Shown here: in pieces, positions 28,282-37,506 of the stretch
How the letters are laid out: every line of letters starts with the position of its first letter
How positions within the stretch are numbered: the first letter of the stretch is position 1
Assembly (NCBI GenBank): GCA_020072965.1
Contig: JAIQFY010000015.1
Coordinates: forward strand, 52,471 to 116,470
Direction: 5' to 3'
DNA from: Terriglobia bacterium
GTDB lineage: Bacteria; Acidobacteriota; Terriglobia; JAIQFV01
Length of the DNA stretch: 64,000 nucleotides
The notes under the pieces: model-generated
What the model saw: only the letters and a program-made list of their open reading frames with translations
Told to the model about the DNA's origin: nothing
Database searches by the model: none
Position numbers and translations under genes: made by a program

Positions 28282-29760
28282 ATGAAGAGGATACTGAAGG
28301 CAAGCACGATGACAGGGGGCGCTGCCGCCCTCAATCTTCTCGCCAACGCAGTGCGTGTCAAGATCGTGGCCGTGCTGGTGGGGACTGCCGGATTGGGAGT
28401 GATCTCCTACCTCTACAACCTGGTTCAACTGGCTTCCTCGGTGAGCAGCTTGGGGATTGGGAGTGGCGTTGTCAAGATGACCAGCCAGAACCTTTCCACG
28501 GGGGAGGGGAAGGAGATTGACCGGCTTAAGGTTACTTCGTTTTCGCCGACCTTCTGGCTGTCCGTCGTCGTCTCGCTGGCCCTGATCGCAGCGTCGAAAA
28601 ATGTTTCGACCTGGCTCATGGGTGACGCGCGCTATGCGATGTACGTGTGGCTGGTCGCATTAAGCATTCCGTGTCTGACCCTGAGCCAGTCTTTGACTTC
28701 CGTCTTGAATGGTTTCAAAGCCATCCGTGAGATTGCGCTCATTACCGCGTGGAGCGCCGGGATCACGATATTGCTGGTGGCGCCGCTGGTATGGAAATAC
28801 CGCGTGACCGGAATGGTGTTGCATCTTGTTCTCCAGTCGGTGGCGGTCCTGACGGTGACCCTGCTGTATTACCACCGGAGAATCCCGGGCTGGGGACTGC
28901 TTCGATCCCTCTCTTTCCGGGGGTTTGATGTTCGCATTGCCCGGACGCTCGCGGCCTTTGGGGTCGCAACCTTCCTTCTCAACGTGTTTCAAAGCCTGAC
29001 TTTTCTATTGCTGCGGAAGATGATCCAACAGAAATTTGGAGAGCATGGAGTCGGACTGTATCAGGTCCCTTATGGGCTCACGCTCCAGTATCTGAATATC
29101 GTCTTAATTTCACTGATGACCTACAGCCTGCCGACGATGAGCGCGATTCGCGAAGAATCTTCCTTGAACGTCGAACTGAACCACACCCTGCGCGCTTCGG
29201 TTTTGGCCATTGTCCCGATCATCTCCGCATTGCTCGTTCTGAAAAAGGTTCTGGTATTGCTGCTTTATTCTCCGCAGTTTCTCCCGAGCGTGGCGCTGCT
29301 GGAAATTCAGTTGATCGGCGACTTCTTCAAGGTTGTGGCTTATGTCTTCGGTGTCGCGCTGTTGTCCCGCCCCCGCCTCACTGCCTGGCTGATACTGGAT
29401 CTTTTCTGGGATGCCCTCTTCATCGGTTCAAGTTATTACCTTCTCGGGCGGATGGGTTTGGTGGGAGTGGCGATTGCATTTCTTGGGGCCTATTTTGCGA
29501 TGTCTATCGGGTTCGCGCTTTACGCGAGACGGAGCATGAGAATTGGCCTCAGCGCCTCGAACCTGAGATTGATCGGGCTCTCGACCCTTGCCCTCGGCTC
29601 GATCGCCTGGGCGGCCCATGCCACGTTACCCGTTGCTGCCGCCCTCGCCGTTGCTGTCCTTGCCCTTTGGTTAGTGGTGTGTTTTAAGAAGAGCGAGATT
29701 CAAAAGGGTCTGACTATGCTGCGAAATCTCTCCTGGGGCGAAGACAGAACCACGCTGTGA
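28282..29760 (+). CDS. Wzx-like polysaccharide flippase
   Basis: The 492-residue inner-membrane protein has about 12-14 helices and the MOP/MATE-like polysaccharide exporter pattern. It opens KASTMTGGAAALNLLANAVR and has 'VVKMTSQNLSTGEGKEIDRL' in the first loop and LLRKMIQQKFGEHGVGLYQV in the middle, like O-antigen translocases. It would flip lipid-linked oligosaccharide to the periplasmic face. There are no glycosyltransferases around it, so it stands apart from any O-antigen cluster. No strong ribosome site precedes the ATG. Confidence 0.85.
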   Translation: MKRILKASTMTGGAAALNLLANAVRVKIVAVLVGTAGLGVISYLYNLVQLASSVSSLGIGSGVVKMTSQNLSTGEGKEIDRLKVTSFSPTFWLSVVVSLALIAASKNVSTWLMGDARYAMYVWLVALSIPCLTLSQSLTSVLNGFKAIREIALITAWSAGITILLVAPLVWKYRVTGMVLHLVLQSVAVLTVTLLYYHRRIPGWGLLRSLSFRGFDVRIARTLAAFGVATFLLNVFQSLTFLLLRKMIQQKFGEHGVGLYQVPYGLTLQYLNIVLISLMTYSLPTMSAIREESSLNVELNHTLRASVLAIVPIISALLVLKKVLVLLLYSPQFLPSVALLEIQLIGDFFKVVAYVFGVALLSRPRLTAWLILDLFWDALFIGSSYYLLGRMGLVGVAIAFLGAYFAMSIGFALYARRSMRIGLSASNLRLIGLSTLALGSIAWAAHATLPVAAALAVAVLALWLVVCFKKSEIQKGLTMLRNLSWGEDRTTL

Positions 29761-29869
29761 CCTTGAATTCGAAGCTTGTTTCACGAGTCCGCGATTTAAC
29801 GAGGTAGGCCCTGTATCTAAATGTCGAGACTGACCAAAACGCGGCCAGGGACCCAGGAATGAAATCGCT

Positions 29870-30829
29870 CTACCGGATGGAAATAGGCGAGAGGGTAAAG
29901 CAAAGGACAAAAATGAGCAGCGAAACAAAGGCCACCCATTGACGGCCAGGACCGAGCCGTATCTCCTCATCAAGGAGACGAGGATGGCGCGTTCCCAACA
30001 CCAGCATAATACCCGCCCAAAACAGCCAACCGGTCCAATATTTCAAGCCCAGAGGTATCAGGGTGATCATAAAGAGGCGCGAAAGGAGCAAATGCCTTTT
30101 TCCAAAGACGGAATACAGGATGTGCCCACCGTCGAGTTGACCAATCGGAAGCAAATTAAGTGCCGTGGCAAAAATCCCAACCCAGGCGGCAAAACCGACA
30201 GGATGCAGGTAAACGTCATAACCGTCCGGGATTTTCATTCGAATGAGCTTCTCTACCACCCTAAAAATCAGTGGATCTCCAAACACGATCGAACTCCCGG
30301 TCCCGGCGGAAATGGGGACCACCTTGGAAAACATCAGGGACATCACAAGGGCCGGCACTGCAAATACGAACCCGGCGATGGGTCCAGCTACCCCGATGTC
30401 GAAGAGGGCTCTGCGATGGGTGATCGGACCTTTAATCCGGATGAATGCGCCCAGAGTTCCAATTAAAGTAGGGGCCGGAATGAAATAAGGAAGGGTGGCG
30501 TCGATTCGATAGATTTTACAGGCGACGTAATGCCCCATCTCATGGGCCAGGAGAATTCCCAGGAGAGTAAAGGAGAAGGGAACCCCTGCCAGTAGGATCG
30601 AGGGGTGAAAGAACATCGTCAGAAAAAAATCGAGGGACGGATCGACGCTGTTCTGGGAATGAAAAGCCAGGGCCAGCGCCGAGCCGACGACAAGGGTCGT
30701 GAACACTGTTCCCACAAACAACAAACCATGGAGCCAGTACTTCGGACGTCGTATGACCGGAAGCGGGTAATCCTCCAGGGACAGGGCCACAAAAGGTTCT
30801 GAAGACTGGGATTCCACAGGTTGAGACAT
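29870..30829 (-). CDS. site-2-protease-type M50 membrane metalloprotease
   Basis: Intramembrane zinc protease. The 319-residue protein has the HEMGH zinc motif (H96, E97, H100) inside a membrane helix and the second ligand motif in NLLPIGQLDGGH. It lacks the PDZ domain of RseP and resembles the stand-alone site-2-protease group seen in plants and many bacteria. Such proteases release membrane-bound regulators or process signal peptides. The gene is convergent with the flippase gene and lies downstream of the HU-like gene, separated by a terminator. Confidence 0.93.
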   Translation of the reverse strand: MSQPVESQSSEPFVALSLEDYPLPVIRRPKYWLHGLLFVGTVFTTLVVGSALALAFHSQNSVDPSLDFFLTMFFHPSILLAGVPFSFTLLGILLAHEMGHYVACKIYRIDATLPYFIPAPTLIGTLGAFIRIKGPITHRRALFDIGVAGPIAGFVFAVPALVMSLMFSKVVPISAGTGSSIVFGDPLIFRVVEKLIRMKIPDGYDVYLHPVGFAAWVGIFATALNLLPIGQLDGGHILYSVFGKRHLLLSRLFMITLIPLGLKYWTGWLFWAGIMLVLGTRHPRLLDEEIRLGPGRQWVAFVSLLIFVLCFTLSPISIR

Positions 30830-30873
30830 TGCAGACGCTCGCCCTTCCCCCTTTTTGAACTATTCGGTTTTGC

Positions 30874-30910
30874 AAAAACAAAAAAGCGAGACCGTCCCGC
30901 TCTGTCTCGC
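30874..30910 (-). terminator. rho-independent terminator of the HU/IHF-like gene
   Basis: On the minus strand GCGAGAC (30904-30910) pairs with GTCTCGC (30886-30892) around an 11-nt loop. A T-rich tract TTTTTTGTTTTTG follows. It lies about 65 bp after the stop codon. Confidence 0.85.
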
Positions 30911-30976
30911 CTTCAACGAGTTCCTTCGAACCCTGCAAAGCCTCTTGCAAGGTCCTCTGAGATTGATCCGTCCTAG

Positions 30977-31243
30977 CTAGTCAAGATGCAGTTCTTTGCC
31001 GGGTTTGAATCGAACCGCTTTACCGGGCTTGATGGCGACTTCAGCCCCTGTGCGGGGATTGCGACCGATTCCGGTCTTCCGAGGCTTTACATTAAAGACC
31101 CCAAAGCCGCGCAATTCAATGCGCTCCCCCCTTTTCAAGGCATCTTTCATAGCCTCGAAGACGCCTTCCACAGCCATTTCCGCTTTGGTCTTTGAGATTC
31201 CCGTCTTATTTACCACCTCATTCACGATGTCGAGCTTGATCAA
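30977..31243 (-). CDS. HU/IHF-family DNA-binding protein
   Basis: Small nucleoid protein that bends DNA. The 88-residue product shows the family core: IVNEVVNKTGISKTKAEMAVE, GERIELRGFGVFNVKPRK and the DNA-contact arm TGIGRNPRTGAEVAIKPGKAVRF, with the intercalating Pro in RNPRTG. The RGFGVF and RNPRTG pattern is closest to IHF-alpha-like members. The start is set at a TTG (31243), since AAGGAGG stands 6 nt before it. A GTG at 31279 would add 12 residues not found in relatives. Confidence 0.93.
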   Translation of the reverse strand: MIKLDIVNEVVNKTGISKTKAEMAVEGVFEAMKDALKRGERIELRGFGVFNVKPRKTGIGRNPRTGAEVAIKPGKAVRFKPGKELHLD

Positions 31244-31582
31244 GGCGTCCTCCTTAGTATCCGTCACTCCGCGGCGCACGCAACGTCGGCATGGAACTCA
31301 TCCACCGCAAAAGAAGAGAACTTATGCTAATGAACCGCGCGCATTTGTGTCAAGGGTTATCTCATCGGTGCTCATAAACGGCGGGTGGGTCTCCATTGAA
31401 TTGATGCGGCATCGCGCACGCGGAGTGGACGGTGCTTTTTTGTGGGCGGCGGGTTCCGATTCGGTGGAAAACGCTGCATCACGTCGTGCGAGGAGCTTGA
31501 GATCAATAGGGGTTTTGTCGAAGCGGGCAAAGTGGCGAGGCCCGAAAAGGACTTCGCTTGCCTGGAAATCCGGCCGGATCCC
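31244..31582. other. 339-bp upstream region of the HU-like gene
   Basis: It holds the HU-like promoter and otherwise no gene. Short open frames on both strands have no recognisable domain. Confidence 0.5.
31324..31353 (-). promoter_or_regulatory. sigma-70-type promoter for the HU/IHF-like gene
   Basis: On the minus strand a perfect TTGACA (31348-31353), an 18-nt spacer and TAGCAT (31324-31329), about 80 nt upstream of the TTG start. Confidence 0.6.
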
Positions 31583-32047
31583 TCAGGGCAACCCCGTCGA
31601 CCCGTACCAGAGTAGGTACACCCCAATGCCGGTGAAGATGACTGCCCACCAGAGCACGAGTTCCACACGCATCCATAACTTCCACCGCTGAAATCGAAGG
31701 CGTTGCGGGAGAAGATTCGTTCCGGCCACCACGGCGATATAAAGTCCAAGCAATTCGGCTGCACCTCCCAGCATGGCGTGGATTACAGCGACCGCGTAGT
31801 ATCTCTCCCCCAGGTGTTCAGGCAGCGGCGGCAGGACCTGTTGCTGAAATGAAGGCCACATCAACCACCCTATCATTACCACATTTAGAAGCAGTACGGT
31901 CGCCTGGCAGATTCCATGGGCGGTGAAAAGCTTACGTCGTGCCAGCAGCGCGCCGGCCACCAGTGTCACCCCCATGAGGACTTGTGCAACGAGATTCATG
32001 TCCGCTCTAAACGAGGCGCCCGTCCCGAGAAAACCTTGTGCCGGCAT
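31583..32047 (-). CDS. DUF420-like membrane protein
   Basis: The product (about 154 residues) has four membrane helices: NLVAQVLMGVTLVAGALLA, ATVLLLNVVMIGWLM, AVIHAMLGGAAELLGLYIAV and VLWWAVIFTGIGVYLLW. A conserved-looking His lies in helix 1-2 (AHGICQ) and another in helix 3 (VIHAMLGG), which fits DUF420-type proteins often found near cytochrome oxidase genes. No oxidase genes are here. The start at 32047 is chosen for AAAGGA 8-9 nt upstream; 32068 and 31999 are alternatives. Confidence 0.65.
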   Translation of the reverse strand: MPAQGFLGTGASFRADMNLVAQVLMGVTLVAGALLARRKLFTAHGICQATVLLLNVVMIGWLMWPSFQQQVLPPLPEHLGERYYAVAVIHAMLGGAAELLGLYIAVVAGTNLLPQRLRFQRWKLWMRVELVLWWAVIFTGIGVYLLWYGSTGLP

Positions 32048-32350
32048 TCGTGGTGTCCTTTCTTTCATGGGGAAGGCTGCGATGTGACACCGCCTTCACC
32101 CGGGTCGAGTTGAGTCCACTCAGTATGACCCGGGAAAGGATTGGTTTATTCCCCTTGGCCGCAGGAGCGAAGACCTTCTGGGAGGCGATGAGGCCGTCCC
32201 TGTCCCTGCCTTGAATCCTCGATCTTGCAGTCTTGGGGGACGCAGGGTGTGCCCCGAACCCGCCCTCAAATCGTGTTGCCAAGCAAAATCTATCAATGGT
32301 ATCTTTGCCGTGCCTTTCGCTTCCCACTCTTCAAGGAGACCTCATTCATC

Positions 32351-32905
32351 TTGAGTATAAAATCGGATACGTGGATCCGTCGCATGGCGTTGGAGCATCA
32401 CATGATCGAACCGTTTGCCGACCGCCAGATTCGAGAAGGGAAGATCTCGTTCGGCGTCTCTTCCTATGGCTACGATCTTCGAGTGTCCGATGAGTTCAAG
32501 ATTTTCACGAATATCAATTCGACGGTAGTGGACCCCAAGAATTTCGACGAACGCTCGTTTGTTGAGGTGAGGAATGAGGTGTGCATCATCCCGCCTAATT
32601 CCTTCGCCCTGGCCCGCTCGGTTGAGTACTTCCGAATACCCCGAACTGTCTTGACGGTGTGCGTGGGAAAATCCACCTATGCACGGTGTGGGATCATCGT
32701 CAACGTCACTCCGTTTGAGCCGGAGTGGGAAGGATTCGTGACGCTCGAGATTTCAAATACGACCCCGTTGCCGGCAAAGGTCTACGCGAATGAAGGGCTT
32801 TGCCAGATTCTCTTTTTTGAGGCCGACGAGGTGTGCGAAATTTCCTACAAGGATAAACACGGAAAGTACCAGGCCCAGAAGGGAATCGTTCTTCCGCGGA
32901 TCTAG
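32351..32905 (+). CDS. dcd: dCTP deaminase
   Basis: Deaminates dCTP to dUTP, which feeds dTMP synthesis. The 184-residue product has the family signature [18 protein letters not shown], then [24 protein letters not shown] with the catalytic Glu, and [22 protein letters not shown]. The start is a TTG at 32351, giving [13 protein letters not shown], which fits family N-termini, with AAGGAGA 11 nt upstream. The ATG at the far upstream end of the frame would add 42 unrelated residues. The length fits the monofunctional group, but a dUMP-forming bifunctional type cannot be ruled out by eye. Confidence 0.93.
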   Translation: MSIKSDTWIRRMALEHHMIEPFADRQIREGKISFGVSSYGYDLRVSDEFKIFTNINSTVVDPKNFDERSFVEVRNEVCIIPPNSFALARSVEYFRIPRTVLTVCVGKSTYARCGIIVNVTPFEPEWEGFVTLEISNTTPLPAKVYANEGLCQILFFEADEVCEISYKDKHGKYQAQKGIVLPRI

Positions 32906-32940
32906 CCCATCACCCTCACCTGGGGCGAGAGGAGGCCGGG

Positions 32941-33468
32941 ATGCCCTCCCGAAGATCGAAGTTCCGATTGGGGGACCGGGTGCCTGAGTTTGTGTTGCCG
33001 GATGGCGAGAATTCCAGATTCTCTTTGCGGGAGCACCTTGGTCGCGGGCCGCTGTTGTTGGGATTTATCCGCGGGACCTGGTGTCCCTTCTGTCGCCGGT
33101 TTATGCGGCAGGTGCTCCAGTCGGGAGAGGAGATGCAGTCCCTGGGCTGCGAGGTGGTCCTGATTGCTTCCCAACCTCTGGCCCCCATCCTTCAATTTTC
33201 CCGGCAGGAAAAGCTTCCGTTTAAGATCCTGGCGGATGCGGATCGGGCCGTGACACGGCGGTATGGGATCTACCAAATCGTCGGGTTGATGGGAGTGAAC
33301 GTCGCACGTCCCGCGGCGTTCCTCCTGGATGAACAAGGCCGGATTCTTTTCCAGTATGTCGGCTCCGCGATCGACCGTCCCCCGATCTCGGAGGTTTTGA
33401 CCAGGCTCAAGACCTATGCAAAGCAGAAGGGGGCCCTTCCCGCGGTCAGGGATAGCGTGAAGGTCTAG
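32941..33468 (+). CDS. peroxiredoxin-like (AhpC/TSA) protein
   Basis: The 175-residue protein has the thioredoxin-fold peroxiredoxin layout: FRLGDRVPEFVLPDGENSRF, then the redox site RGTWCPFCRR (C48, C51), and ADADRAVTRRYGIY later. The CPFC pair replaces the usual TxxC peroxidatic site, placing it with the peroxiredoxin-like group that carries a thioredoxin-type CxxC. It may reduce peroxides or act as a disulfide reductase. It has no signal peptide and begins 35 bp after dcd. Confidence 0.88.
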   Translation: MPSRRSKFRLGDRVPEFVLPDGENSRFSLREHLGRGPLLLGFIRGTWCPFCRRFMRQVLQSGEEMQSLGCEVVLIASQPLAPILQFSRQEKLPFKILADADRAVTRRYGIYQIVGLMGVNVARPAAFLLDEQGRILFQYVGSAIDRPPISEVLTRLKTYAKQKGALPAVRDSVKV

Positions 33469-33685
33469 TCTAATGTTTCTGTGGAAGCCCGTTGCCATTG
33501 GGGAACGGTTGGGCCCGAATTCGAGATTCACCCACTGCATCTTCGTCTGCGACCTTTCGTCCCACCTCTGGAGATTCCAGCTCTCTTCCACCTGCACAAG
33601 GCCCCGTTATCTTGCCAATTCAAAATCCTTGTGTTAGGTTTTGCGTTCGTTTGCCAGACCCGCTGGCAAGGCCAGGGAGAGGTCG

Positions 33686-34219
33686 ATGATCCTATCTTAT
33701 CAAGGCAAGAAGCCCCGGATTGCCAAGGGGGTATACATTGCCCCGAGCGCCGATATTATTGGAGATGTGGAAATTGGGGAGCACACTTCAATCTGGTTTC
33801 AAGTGGTGATTCGGGGAGATGTGCACTCGATTCGAATCGGGACTTGCAGCAACATCCAGGATGGTTCTGTGCTCCACGTCCACCGGGGAGAATACGCCCT
33901 GACCCTCGGCGACTATGTTACGGTGGGACACTCCGTCACCTTGCATGGTTGCACGGTTGAATCGAACTGCCTGATCGGGATGGGCGCGACCATATTGAAC
34001 AATGCCCGGATCGGTGGCGGCTCCATCATTGCCGCGGGATCCCTTGTTCCGGAAAACACGGTAGTACCGCCGCAGAGTCTGTTTATGGGAGCTCCGGCAA
34101 GATTCATCCGCCGCTTGAAGGAAGCGGAGCAGAAAAAGATTCTGCAATACGCGAAAAACTATTTGGAATACAAGGAGACCTATTTGAAGGAGTCCAGCAG
34201 TTCATATTCGGCCCCATGA
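33686..34219 (+). CDS. gamma-class carbonic anhydrase family protein
   Basis: The 177-residue protein is a left-handed beta helix with the repeating hexapeptide pattern (IAPSADIIGDVEIGEHTSIW). The three zinc-binding histidines fit VLHVHRG and VGHSVTLHGC. Family members include true carbonic anhydrases (Cam/CamH) and YrdA-like proteins of uncertain activity, and this one has the short YrdA-like layout without the Cam acidic loop. GGGAGAGG stands upstream of ATG 33686. The stop overlaps the hisS start (ATGA). Confidence 0.92.
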   Translation: MILSYQGKKPRIAKGVYIAPSADIIGDVEIGEHTSIWFQVVIRGDVHSIRIGTCSNIQDGSVLHVHRGEYALTLGDYVTVGHSVTLHGCTVESNCLIGMGATILNNARIGGGSIIAAGSLVPENTVVPPQSLFMGAPARFIRRLKEAEQKKILQYAKNYLEYKETYLKESSSSYSAP

Positions 34220-35478
34220 TCAAAACCATCCGAGGCACCCGCGACATTTTACCCCCCGAATCCGGACTCTTCGCGTACGTGGAGTCGGTTGCCCGCGAAG
34301 TGTTTCGCCGCTTCAACTTTGATGAAATTCGCACTCCGGTCTTTGAAAAGGCGGAACTGTTTGCCCGGAGTGTGGGCGAGGAAACCGATATTGTTTCCAA
34401 GGAGATGTACACTTTCACGGACCGGGACGGAACGGCCCTGGCACTTCGGCCTGAAGCCACCGCCTCCGTAGTCCGGGCATTTTTGGAACATCAAATGGGC
34501 AATGAACCGGGTCTGAAACGGTTTTACTACCTCGGTCCCATGTTCCGTCGTGAGCGTCCCCAAAAGGGTCGATACCGCCAATTCTTCCAGATCGGGGCCG
34601 AGGTCCTGGGGGGCGATCATCCCGCCCTCGACGCGGAAGTGATCGAAATGGTCACGGAATACCTCCGATGTCTGGGCATCCAGGAGTTTTCCCTCCTCCT
34701 CAACTCCATTGGGGATCGTCAATGCCGCCCGGCCTTCCTCCAGGCGTTGCGGGTGGCCGCTGAGCCGGTGAAAGAAAAGCTGTGCGAGAATTGCCGGAGG
34801 AGGTTGGTGACTAACCCGTTGCGAATTCTCGACTGCAAAGAGGAGTCGTGCCAGCCTTATATCGATCAGTTCCCCTCGATCCTGGATTTTCTTTGTGCAG
34901 CGTGCGGGGCACATTTTGAAAAACTTCGTGCGCTGCTGGACGAGCGCGGCCTCCGCTATCAATTGACCCCCCGCATGGTGCGAGGGTTGGATTATTACAC
35001 GCGGACAACCTTTGAGATCACGAGCGATCTGTTGGGAGCACAAAATTCCTTGCTGGGAGGGGGTCGTTACGATGGGTTGTCGGAGATGCTGGGAGGGCCG
35101 CCGGTAAAGGGGATTGGTTTTGCCATCGGCCTGGATCGTTTTGTGCTGGTCCTTTCACAGATTCGGCCGGCATTGGGCGAGGATCCCGTGCAGTTGTTTG
35201 TGGCATGGCTCGGTCCAAAGGCGTTTTCCAAAGCATACGAACTGACACAGAAATGTCGCCAGACCGGAGTGCGCTGTGTCATCGAGTTCGAAGAACTCAA
35301 ACTCAAGAAGGCCTTGTCAAATGCTGACCGAATGAAGGCCGGGCACGTACTGATCGTCGGGGAGGACGAGATTGCCAGAAATTCGTTTCAGCTGAAGGAC
35401 ATGAAGGCGGGTTCGCAAGAATCTCTCAGTGAGAGCGAACTCCTGGCGCGACTTTCGTCCTTACCCGGGCGATTGTGA
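34216..35478 (+). CDS. hisS: histidyl-tRNA synthetase
   Basis: Class II synthetase that charges tRNA-His. The 420-residue protein opens IKTIRGTRDILPPES and has motif 2 (FYYLGPMFRRERPQKGRYRQF) and the histidine-binding segment LTPRMVRGLDYYTRTTFE. Motif 3 is GIGFAIGLDRFVL, and the anticodon-binding domain occupies about 325-420. Length is normal. Its start overlaps the carbonic anhydrase stop codon. Confidence 0.97.
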   Translation: MIKTIRGTRDILPPESGLFAYVESVAREVFRRFNFDEIRTPVFEKAELFARSVGEETDIVSKEMYTFTDRDGTALALRPEATASVVRAFLEHQMGNEPGLKRFYYLGPMFRRERPQKGRYRQFFQIGAEVLGGDHPALDAEVIEMVTEYLRCLGIQEFSLLLNSIGDRQCRPAFLQALRVAAEPVKEKLCENCRRRLVTNPLRILDCKEESCQPYIDQFPSILDFLCAACGAHFEKLRALLDERGLRYQLTPRMVRGLDYYTRTTFEITSDLLGAQNSLLGGGRYDGLSEMLGGPPVKGIGFAIGLDRFVLVLSQIRPALGEDPVQLFVAWLGPKAFSKAYELTQKCRQTGVRCVIEFEELKLKKALSNADRMKAGHVLIVGEDEIARNSFQLKDMKAGSQESLSESELLARLSSLPGRL

Positions 35479-35520
35479 AATTCTCGATCATTAAGGAGAG
35501 GGAACTCGATCCGAAATATT

Positions 35521-36555
35521 GTGGAAATCCTCGAGAAAATTCTTACTTTCCATTCTCTCGCTTTTGACGAGGCCCGCCTGCTCATGCAGCAGATTCAGCA
35601 AGGTACTTTCGCCGATGAACAAATTCGAGCTCTTCTCCTTGCGCTGCGTGCCAAAGGGGAGACAGCAGATGAAATCGCCGGCTTCGCCAGTGTCATGCGC
35701 GAGAATGCGCTGCCGGTCCATCCGAGAGCTCCGATCGTGGTCGATACGGCGGGAACCGGTGGAGACGGCCTGAATACCTTCAATATTTCCACCGCCGCCG
35801 CGTTTGTCATCGCCGGCGCCGGAGTGCCGGTGGCGAAGCATGGAAATCGGGCCGCATCGAGCCAGAGCGGGAGTGCCGATGTGATGGCAGCGCTGGGTGT
35901 CGAAGTCGATCTGCCGCCGCAAGCGGTAGAGGAGTGTCTGAGCGAGATCGGCATCGCCTTCTTGTATGCCGCCACGTTTCACCGGTCCATGGCAAGCGTC
36001 GCCAAAATCCGCCGCGAACTGGGTGTCAAGACCATCTTCAACCTGTTGGGTCCGTTGACTAATCCTGCCCGGGTCAAGCGGCAGGTCATCGGCGTTTGCA
36101 GTCGCGAGATCGCTGATCGAATTGCGGAAGTGTGCCAGCGCCTGGGGAGCGAACACGTGTGGGTGGTCTCCAGCGATGATGGCGCCGACGAACTTTCGGT
36201 CACGACACTGACCTACGTCAGCGAGTTCAGGAATGGGGAATTTTCCGGCTTTGAGATAAACCCGGACGAACTGGGATTTGAACGCGGTGAAATCGATGAC
36301 CTTCGCGGGGGGGACGCCCAACAGAATGCCGTTTGCCTGCGAAACATTCTTCTCGGGACCGACCAATCATCACGCCGTGATGCCGTGGTCTTGAACGCCG
36401 CTGCGGGAATCTACGTGGCGGGAGCCGAATCGTTTGAAGTCGCCTTGCGTCGCGCGCAGGATTCGCTGGATGACGGTGCGGCATACGAGAAACTGCAAGA
36501 ACTAATCGAGACCTCACGAAAACTCAAAAATTCTCTCAAAATCCGTTCAGGATGA
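35521..36555 (+). CDS. trpD: anthranilate phosphoribosyltransferase
   Basis: Second step of tryptophan synthesis: transfers phosphoribose from PRPP to anthranilate. The 344-residue protein has the PRPP motif DTAGTGGDGLNTFNIST, KHGNRAASSQSGSADV and the FHRSMA... 'TIFNLLGPLTNPA' blocks. The start is GTG at 35521. No other trp gene is nearby, so the pathway genes are dispersed. It begins 42 bp after hisS and probably shares the transcript. Confidence 0.96.
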   Translation: MEILEKILTFHSLAFDEARLLMQQIQQGTFADEQIRALLLALRAKGETADEIAGFASVMRENALPVHPRAPIVVDTAGTGGDGLNTFNISTAAAFVIAGAGVPVAKHGNRAASSQSGSADVMAALGVEVDLPPQAVEECLSEIGIAFLYAATFHRSMASVAKIRRELGVKTIFNLLGPLTNPARVKRQVIGVCSREIADRIAEVCQRLGSEHVWVVSSDDGADELSVTTLTYVSEFRNGEFSGFEINPDELGFERGEIDDLRGGDAQQNAVCLRNILLGTDQSSRRDAVVLNAAAGIYVAGAESFEVALRRAQDSLDDGAAYEKLQELIETSRKLKNSLKIRSG

Positions 36556-36886
36556 GAGGGCCTCGAAATCAGGACGCTGACCACCACCGCCAGGCTTCTC
36601 ACAGAATCACCTTCCATGAGTTAGAAAGGTAAGACCGGGATTCTGAAATTGATTCATTTTTAGATCTGCGAACCGATCCTGCACTCCGAAATCCTCACTC
36701 CCAGTTCCGCACTGCAATCCTATACTCCGAATTCCGCAATCTGCGTTCCGAAGCGAAGGGGCTTGGGTTGAGGATCTGAGAGCTAGCCAGGAAAGGATCA
36801 AACAGCGTGCAAATGATGAAGGGCGCTGACGGGGGGGGTGAGGACGGTGACAAGATCCTGAGGCGAGGCGATCGCGGCAAAAAGAG
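36556..36886. other. 331-bp gap with a heptamer repeat tract
   Basis: No gene is seen. The gap separates the convergent trpD and Spy-like genes and holds the repeat at 36683-36751. The flanking sequence shows no clear terminator. Confidence 0.5.
36683..36751. repeat. heptamer repeat tract (ACTCCGA/ATTCCGC type)
   Basis: About ten 7-nt units alternate two words, roughly ACTCCGA and ATTCCGC (ACTCCGA, AATCCTC, ACTCCCA, GTTCCGC and so on), giving a 14-nt super-period. A weak inverted partner may lie at about 36634-36655 (GGGATTCTGAAATTGATTC). Confidence 0.8.
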
Positions 36887-37504
36887 TCAGCGCTTCTTGC
36901 CTTCCGGGGTTGCCATTCGTTTCTGAGGAGTTGCTTGCATGGCGTTCGGTGGTGGACCTCCCTGCATGCGCTGCATCCGCCGCCCCTCCCGGATCTGCTG
37001 AATCATATGATTAATCCGCTGATCTGTGCGCTGCTGATACAGCCGGAACCTCACGCGCTGGCGGATATCGAGCTTGGAGTCGATCTCCGACATCGCGGAT
37101 TGCAGGTTCTGTTCATTCTGTTTCTTCAGTTCATCGAGCTCTTTGAGTTTGCCTTGCACCTGATCATCGGAGGCCCCACTGTCCAACATTTGATTGAGCT
37201 GCCGCTCCACAAGGCGCTTCTGACGCGCCCCCGCCTGACGCACGCGCAGGTAGTTCTTAACGGCTGGGATAGTGGCCGCGTATTGCTCATCGGTCAGTCT
37301 CAGCTCCTCCTGAAGGCGGCTGATGTACAGAGCTTCGATCAACTGCTGGACGTCGCTCTCGCTGCGCGGCGCCGTCCGCAACTGGTCGTCTCCCGCGGGG
37401 GCCTTTTGAGCGGAAGGTTCGGTCTGGGCATAACCCTCCCGAGTTGTGGTGATCCCAAGCAGCACTCCCAGGAGGATTACATAGGGGTATTGTAAACGCG
37501 TCAT
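36887..37504 (-). CDS. exported Spy/CpxP-like helical protein
   Basis: The 205-residue protein has a signal peptide (about 1-27, cut near EGYAQ). It then has a long helical domain with the LTDEQYAATIPAVKNY pattern, like the LTxxQ helix of Spy/CpxP periplasmic chaperones. The C-terminal 50 residues are Arg/Met/Gln rich. It starts 2 bp after the anti-sigma gene stop, so it is in that operon. Metal-binding or chaperone roles are family suggestions only. Confidence 0.75.
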   Translation of the reverse strand: MTRLQYPYVILLGVLLGITTTREGYAQTEPSAQKAPAGDDQLRTAPRSESDVQQLIEALYISRLQEELRLTDEQYAATIPAVKNYLRVRQAGARQKRLVERQLNQMLDSGASDDQVQGKLKELDELKKQNEQNLQSAMSEIDSKLDIRQRVRFRLYQQRTDQRINHMIQQIREGRRMQRMQGGPPPNAMQATPQKRMATPEGKKR

Positions 37505-37506
37505 GG

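Noticed and set aside
28097..28285. 62-codon plus-strand ORF overlapping the flippase start by ATGA
   Set aside because: The overlap looks like coupling, but the product is basic and low in structure, matches nothing I know and has no ribosome site at its ATG. An internal GTG at 28241 would give only a 14-residue peptide.
33481..33960. 159-codon plus-strand ORF overlapping the carbonic anhydrase gene
   Set aside because: It covers the intergenic region and an alternative frame of the carbonic anhydrase gene. No recognisable domain.
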